A DNA stretch of 11,485 bases from Gammaproteobacteria bacterium (GTDB taxonomy: Bacteria; Pseudomonadota; Gammaproteobacteria; SZUA-140): assembly GCA_026994735.1 (NCBI GenBank), contig JALWQD010000353.1, forward strand, positions 1 through 11,485. The letters run 5' to 3'. Shown here one piece after another: positions 7,760-11,485 of this stretch. The stretch's first letter is position 1, and each line of letters opens with the position of its first letter. A program made the translations under genes and the position numbers. A model generated the notes under the pieces. That model was not told where the DNA came from. It saw only the letters and a list, made by a program, of their open reading frames with translations, and made no database searches.

Positions 7760-9556
7760 CTACTGCAACGGATGGATCTCAACCCAGCGGACATCACCGG
7801 CGGTTCCGCCGCTGCCGCCACCGCCACCACCGGCAGCACCACTACAGCCGATACAGATTGTGCCTGCTGAAGGTGGTGGCGGTGGTGAGCTTCCGCCGCC
7901 ATTCGCCGGTGCCGTCGTGATGCCATAACCAAGCCGGGCCAAGGAAGGGCCGGTGTTTGTTGACGATGAAGAGAGGGTGGTGAGTGCAGTACTGTATGTT
8001 TCGGGACCGGCACTGAAGAGGGTGATGGTGTTGGTCTTGGCCTCGATATAGAAGGTATCGCGGACGATGACGGCGCCATAGACATATTGTTGCGTCGGGG
8101 CGTTCGAATCCTTGGCTTCAAGTTCCATTCCCTGGGGAACATAGACAAGGCCGGAGATATTGACGTGGCTATGCATATCGATGAGGCCGCCACTGTAGAG
8201 ATAGGTCGGGATGTCTTCGAATTTTCCTGAGCGCAGGTCGTTGGCTGAGAGTATGCCACTGATTCCTGGGGGGACGGAGAACTTGGTACAACTGCTGCCA
8301 TTTTGTCCGACACAGCCGGCAGGAGGCAGGGAGGCCCAGGTGGTTGCCGTGAGATTGAGGGCATTGAAGGCATCGGCCCATCCGGTCTCATAGCCGGAGG
8401 GCATGAGCAGATGATACTGGGTTGGTCGGTTGAGCGTGGCAAATTCGGCGGCGGTCAGAGCCGTACCGGTAGCATGTTGATAGGCATTTTTTGCGGACAA
8501 AGGGACCCTGTTATAGTCGATGGCGGGTATTGTTCCGGTGATATTGATGGGGTTGGTGCCTGACATTGTCGCGGTCAGGGATTTGATATAGGGCATATTG
8601 TCCATGGCACCATTGTTATCGAGATCTCCTTCGGCATTCACAAGGATAGGGATTGAGACCTTGAAATAGAGCGCACGGGGGATGAAGGGCAGGTTGGCAA
8701 GGGCGACGGGACTGCCGGAGAGGTTGTCGACGAAATCCCAGAGGAGAGAACCACGAACCTTGATCTTGGCGCTGGCCGGAATACTGAGTCCGCAAGCGGT
8801 TGAGCCAATTTTAATGTCGCTGAAGCCGGCATTTTTGCCGGGCGCACAGCTGCAAAGTCCAGCGCTGGAATTACTACAGAAGCCATAGAGCGTATTGGCA
8901 TTGACAGTCTGTGCGAGGGCATTTTTAGCGGTACCGCCAGCGGCAGACTGCCGTTCCAGGGGGACCTTGACACGCACAATGCCATACATCGTGCGGCCGT
9001 TGACGATGTTGTCGAGGAATTGTTGCATGCTGATCGTGCCATAAGTGCCAAAGGCTATGCCAGGATCAGGCGTGATGTTATCCGGGAGGCTGTTGCCGTT
9101 ATTATCCTGCGAGAGCCAGTCAGCTGTTGCGCGCAGGCGATTGAGGTCGAAAAGGTGCTGGCCATTGGCAAAGAAATTGAAGGCACCCTGGGTATTCAGC
9201 TGCTGATCCTTGACGATTGCCGGATCATTGCCAACGTAAAGCAGCAAGTCATGGGGTGTGACACTGATATCGCGCACCACTGTTTGAAAATCGAGGATAT
9301 TGATGGCATTGCCACCGAAGCCTGTCTTGATAGCCGTGGCGCTCTTGCTGCCACCGGCGATAAAGATCAGGTTGGCTCCAATGGCGGCGGTATTGGGGTT
9401 CGAAGTATTATCAAAGATGACTTTGCCAGGGCTGCCTCCACCCCCACCACCACCGGCAAATACATGGCTGCAGACAGAGATCAGTAGCAGGATGATGAGA
9501 TGGTGATAAAGTTTCGGCAGACGATGCCTGGTTGATTCAAATGACCCGTTGCTCAT
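7760..9556 (-). CDS. Exported Gly-rich Cys-containing protein of unknown family, paralog A
   Basis: I do not recognise the family. The 598-residue product begins with a Sec signal peptide: basic stretch RHRLPK, hydrophobic core around 20-28, and a likely signal peptidase I cut after VFA34. A tract of seven glycines (35-41) opens the mature chain. Then come two loops like Ca2+-binding DxDxNGxxD sites (D151-N153-N155-D159 and D311-D313-N315-D319), cysteines C227, C235, C237, C255, C415 and C423, a beta-rich segment (about 458-517) with SGLVYV and YVYGAVIV, and a C-terminal linker with PPPPP (558-562), CIGC (568-571), a glycine run and the tail VRWVEIHPLQ. Eight mature cysteines would allow disulfides in the periplasm or outside. 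Start: ATG 9556 has AGAGG 8 nt upstream. A lipoprotein is unlikely, since the residue before C29 is Val. Residues 77-530 are identical to paralog B. A role in surface or filament structures is only inference. Confidence 0.85.
   Translation of the reverse strand: MSNGSFESTRHRLPKLYHHLIILLLISVCSHVFAGGGGGGGSPGKVIFDNTSNPNTAAIGANLIFIAGGSKSATAIKTGFGGNAINILDFQTVVRDISVTPHDLLLYVGNDPAIVKDQQLNTQGAFNFFANGQHLFDLNRLRATADWLSQDNNGNSLPDNITPDPGIAFGTYGTISMQQFLDNIVNGRTMYGIVRVKVPLERQSAAGGTAKNALAQTVNANTLYGFCSNSSAGLCSCAPGKNAGFSDIKIGSTACGLSIPASAKIKVRGSLLWDFVDNLSGSPVALANLPFIPRALYFKVSIPILVNAEGDLDNNGAMDNMPYIKSLTATMSGTNPINITGTIPAIDYNRVPLSAKNAYQHATGTALTAAEFATLNRPTQYHLLMPSGYETGWADAFNALNLTATTWASLPPAGCVGQNGSSCTKFSVPPGISGILSANDLRSGKFEDIPTYLYSGGLIDMHSHVNISGLVYVPQGMELEAKDSNAPTQQYVYGAVIVRDTFYIEAKTNTITLFSAGPETYSTALTTLSSSSTNTGPSLARLGYGITTAPANGGGSSPPPPPSAGTICIGCSGAAGGGGGGSGGTAGDVRWVEIHPLQ
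7968..9327 (-). repeat. 1360-bp perfect direct repeat, copy A
   Basis: Read side by side with 10011-11370 at a constant offset of 2043 bases, this block shows no mismatch or gap that I could find. It covers residues 77-530 of paralog A. Both ends are sharp: just outside, the two genes remain aligned without gaps but differ at many positions. Confidence 0.9.
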
Positions 9557-9558
9557 GA

Positions 9559-9620
9559 AGGTGACCTCTACAAATAGCTTCCGGCTATCAAGGCCGGAAA
9601 TGTCTATGGTGATGTCACCT
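9559..9620 (-). promoter_or_regulatory. Structured leader over the paralog A ribosome site
   Basis: Just upstream of ATG 9556, the minus-strand leader contains a perfect 7-bp hairpin (9593-9599 with 9579-9585, 7-nt loop). It also has a heptamer AGGTGAC (9620-9614) complementary to GTCACCT (9565-9559), which overlaps and follows the AGAGG ribosome site. The same upstream heptamer could instead form a small local hairpin GGTG-ACAT-CACC. Two exclusive folds near a ribosome site hint at translational control, but short complementarities arise by chance and no known riboswitch class is recognised. Confidence 0.3.
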
Positions 9621-9727
9621 ATTTTTAATCATTGTCTGCGGAAGGCCTGTGTCCTTGGTCACAGGAAATGAATTATTTCTGGGTTTTCTCTTGTTCTGGT
9701 CTGCGCATGTACGGTTGATTGATGGTT

Positions 9728-9772
9728 AACAAAGACGGCGTCTGCAACCCCTTGCAGGCGATCACAGACACC
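9728..9772 (-). terminator. Candidate terminator after paralog B
   Basis: On the minus strand, 19 nt after the paralog B stop, GGTGTCTG (9772-9765) can pair with CAGACGCC (9744-9737), with one G-U pair. Alternatively CTGCAA and TTGCAG (9757-9742) form a perfect 6-bp hairpin around GGGG. A weak T-rich stretch, GTCTTTGTT, follows. It would separate transcription of paralog B from that of paralog A. The U-run is poor, so this is tentative. Confidence 0.4.
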
Positions 9773-9790
9773 GGCTTTAAGACAATAATA

Positions 9791-11485
9791 TTACTGCAGC
9801 GGGTGAATTTCCATCCAGCGAACGCTGCCTGCGGTACCACCACTGCCACCGCCACCATTGCCGCCACCGCTGCCACTGCAGCCGATACAAACGGTTCCCC
9901 CGGAGGGGGGTGTCACTGCTGGACTGCCACCGCCACCATTACCTCCACCCGTGCCACTGCTATGACCATAACCCAGATTGGCGAAGGTTGGTCCGGTATT
10001 GCTTGAAGCCGAAGAGAGGGTGGTGAGTGCAGTACTGTATGTTTCGGGACCGGCACTGAAGAGGGTGATGGTGTTGGTCTTGGCCTCGATATAGAAGGTA
10101 TCGCGGACGATGACGGCGCCATAGACATATTGTTGCGTCGGGGCGTTCGAATCCTTGGCTTCAAGTTCCATTCCCTGGGGAACATAGACAAGGCCGGAGA
10201 TATTGACGTGGCTATGCATATCGATGAGGCCGCCACTGTAGAGATAGGTCGGGATGTCTTCGAATTTTCCTGAGCGCAGGTCGTTGGCTGAGAGTATGCC
10301 ACTGATTCCTGGGGGGACGGAGAACTTGGTACAACTGCTGCCATTTTGTCCGACACAGCCGGCAGGAGGCAGGGAGGCCCAGGTGGTTGCCGTGAGATTG
10401 AGGGCATTGAAGGCATCGGCCCATCCGGTCTCATAGCCGGAGGGCATGAGCAGATGATACTGGGTTGGTCGGTTGAGCGTGGCAAATTCGGCGGCGGTCA
10501 GAGCCGTACCGGTAGCATGTTGATAGGCATTTTTTGCGGACAAAGGGACCCTGTTATAGTCGATGGCGGGTATTGTTCCGGTGATATTGATGGGGTTGGT
10601 GCCTGACATTGTCGCGGTCAGGGATTTGATATAGGGCATATTGTCCATGGCACCATTGTTATCGAGATCTCCTTCGGCATTCACAAGGATAGGGATTGAG
10701 ACCTTGAAATAGAGCGCACGGGGGATGAAGGGCAGGTTGGCAAGGGCGACGGGACTGCCGGAGAGGTTGTCGACGAAATCCCAGAGGAGAGAACCACGAA
10801 CCTTGATCTTGGCGCTGGCCGGAATACTGAGTCCGCAAGCGGTTGAGCCAATTTTAATGTCGCTGAAGCCGGCATTTTTGCCGGGCGCACAGCTGCAAAG
10901 TCCAGCGCTGGAATTACTACAGAAGCCATAGAGCGTATTGGCATTGACAGTCTGTGCGAGGGCATTTTTAGCGGTACCGCCAGCGGCAGACTGCCGTTCC
11001 AGGGGGACCTTGACACGCACAATGCCATACATCGTGCGGCCGTTGACGATGTTGTCGAGGAATTGTTGCATGCTGATCGTGCCATAAGTGCCAAAGGCTA
11101 TGCCAGGATCAGGCGTGATGTTATCCGGGAGGCTGTTGCCGTTATTATCCTGCGAGAGCCAGTCAGCTGTTGCGCGCAGGCGATTGAGGTCGAAAAGGTG
11201 CTGGCCATTGGCAAAGAAATTGAAGGCACCCTGGGTATTCAGCTGCTGATCCTTGACGATTGCCGGATCATTGCCAACGTAAAGCAGCAAGTCATGGGGT
11301 GTGACACTGATATCGCGCACCACTGTTTGAAAATCGAGGATATTGATGGCATTGCCACCGAAGCCTGTCTGAATTGCAGTCGCTCCTTTGCTGCCACCGG
11401 CAATAAAGATCAGGTTGGCTCCAATGGCGGCGGTATTGGGGTTCGAAGTATTATCAAAGATGACCTTGCCGGCGCTGCTGCTGGG
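9791..11485 (-). CDS. Exported Gly-rich Cys-containing protein, paralog B, 5' end cut
   Basis: The minus-strand frame is open from the right window edge (first codons read PSSSAGKVIF) to a TAA at 9791-9793, giving 564 residues that match paralog A from about residue 42 on. The signal peptide and start must lie beyond the edge; an internal GTG at 11323 is not the start because homology continues upstream of it. The two Ca2+-loop-like motifs and the six central cysteines are the same as in paralog A. The C-terminal linker differs: it has GTGGGNGGGG, a TPPSGG turn instead of five prolines, CIGC, SGGGNGGGG, and the tail VRWMEIHPLQ. At the N-terminal side it has SSS where paralog A has glycines. 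The gap to the paralog A start is 234 nt. Function is unknown, as for paralog A. Confidence 0.83.
   Translation of the reverse strand, partial: PSSSAGKVIFDNTSNPNTAAIGANLIFIAGGSKGATAIQTGFGGNAINILDFQTVVRDISVTPHDLLLYVGNDPAIVKDQQLNTQGAFNFFANGQHLFDLNRLRATADWLSQDNNGNSLPDNITPDPGIAFGTYGTISMQQFLDNIVNGRTMYGIVRVKVPLERQSAAGGTAKNALAQTVNANTLYGFCSNSSAGLCSCAPGKNAGFSDIKIGSTACGLSIPASAKIKVRGSLLWDFVDNLSGSPVALANLPFIPRALYFKVSIPILVNAEGDLDNNGAMDNMPYIKSLTATMSGTNPINITGTIPAIDYNRVPLSAKNAYQHATGTALTAAEFATLNRPTQYHLLMPSGYETGWADAFNALNLTATTWASLPPAGCVGQNGSSCTKFSVPPGISGILSANDLRSGKFEDIPTYLYSGGLIDMHSHVNISGLVYVPQGMELEAKDSNAPTQQYVYGAVIVRDTFYIEAKTNTITLFSAGPETYSTALTTLSSASSNTGPTFANLGYGHSSGTGGGNGGGGSPAVTPPSGGTVCIGCSGSGGGNGGGGSGGTAGSVRWMEIHPLQ
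10011..11370 (-). repeat. 1360-bp perfect direct repeat, copy B
   Basis: Partner of 7968-9327, in the same orientation and reading register, inside paralog B. At its 5' coding end the identity stops abruptly at 11370/11371: the seven adjacent codons all differ between copies, five of them synonymously. At the other end it stops at 10010/10011, where codons for the linker start to differ. Confidence 0.9.

Noticed and set aside
7687..7760. Possible mobile-intron or repeat remnant around the small hairpin at 7746-7757
   Set aside because: The hairpin has only 5 bp and no further intron or repeat elements can be seen.
7696..8442. 248-residue open frame on the minus strand, another frame of paralog A, with a partial twin at 9913-10485
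   Set aside because: Composition is Ser/Pro-rich shadow of the GC-rich real gene, without a domain pattern; the twin exists only because the DNA is duplicated, and the two diverge with the linker.
8638..9051. 137-residue minus-strand frame inside paralog A, repeated at 10681-11094
   Set aside because: Frame shadow of the exported protein gene; the perfect repeat of DNA explains its presence in both copies.
9455..9556. Lipoprotein signal with lipid-attached C29 in paralog A
   Set aside because: The preceding residues are ISV; Val directly before the Cys does not fit a lipobox, whereas VFA fits signal peptidase I.
9557..9790. Cyclic di-GMP or other known riboswitch in the leader of paralog A
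   Set aside because: No conserved core of any class I know could be matched; only simple hairpins are seen.
7968..11370. Transposon or insertion sequence as cause of the repeat
   Set aside because: No terminal inverted repeats, target duplications or transposase; the repeat lies inside coding frames with homologous diverged flanks.

Overview
The window is a piece of a gammaproteobacterial chromosome of intermediate GC content. This rests on the conserved order murJ-ribF-ileS-lspA-ispH, all on the + strand, and on the close match of each protein to the Enterobacteria/Pseudomonas type. I cannot name the genus. No RNA genes, CRISPR arrays, insertion sequences or phage genes are visible.

Region 1 (1-556). 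A nearly complete small gene of the Mth938/DUF498 family runs on the minus strand off the left edge. It is divergent from murJ and separated from it by about 200 bases that hold a candidate minus-strand promoter. Many relatives have rpsT at this place.

Region 2 (557-7621). murJ (lipid II flippase) is followed by a good -10 box and then by ribF (FMN/FAD synthesis), ileS (isoleucyl-tRNA synthetase), lspA (lipoprotein signal peptidase) and ispH (last step of the MEP isoprenoid pathway). The last three are packed with gaps of 6 and 1 nt. fkpB, which usually sits between lspA and ispH, is absent. murJ, lspA and ispH all serve envelope building, since IspH supplies the C5 units for undecaprenyl phosphate, the lipid carrier of the MurJ substrate. 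A strong hairpin follows ispH.

Region 3 (7622-11485). Two tandem paralogous genes on the minus strand converge on ispH. The complete one encodes a 598-residue exported protein of a family I do not recognise. It has a Sec signal peptide, a seven-glycine tract at the mature N-terminus, two Ca2+-loop-like motifs, eight cysteines in the mature part, a beta-rich segment, and a Gly/Pro-rich linker with a CIGC motif ending in a short tail conserved between the copies. The second copy is cut by the right edge. The two share a 1360-bp block with no mismatch that I can find (7968-9327 and 10011-11370), while both flanking coding parts are clearly diverged. This mosaic points to recent gene conversion between older tandem paralogs, or to an assembly artefact that must be excluded. 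It is the most interesting part of the window. In pseudomonads the locus beside ispH carries the minor pilin/PilY1 genes, so a surface or filament role is a reasonable but unproven guess.
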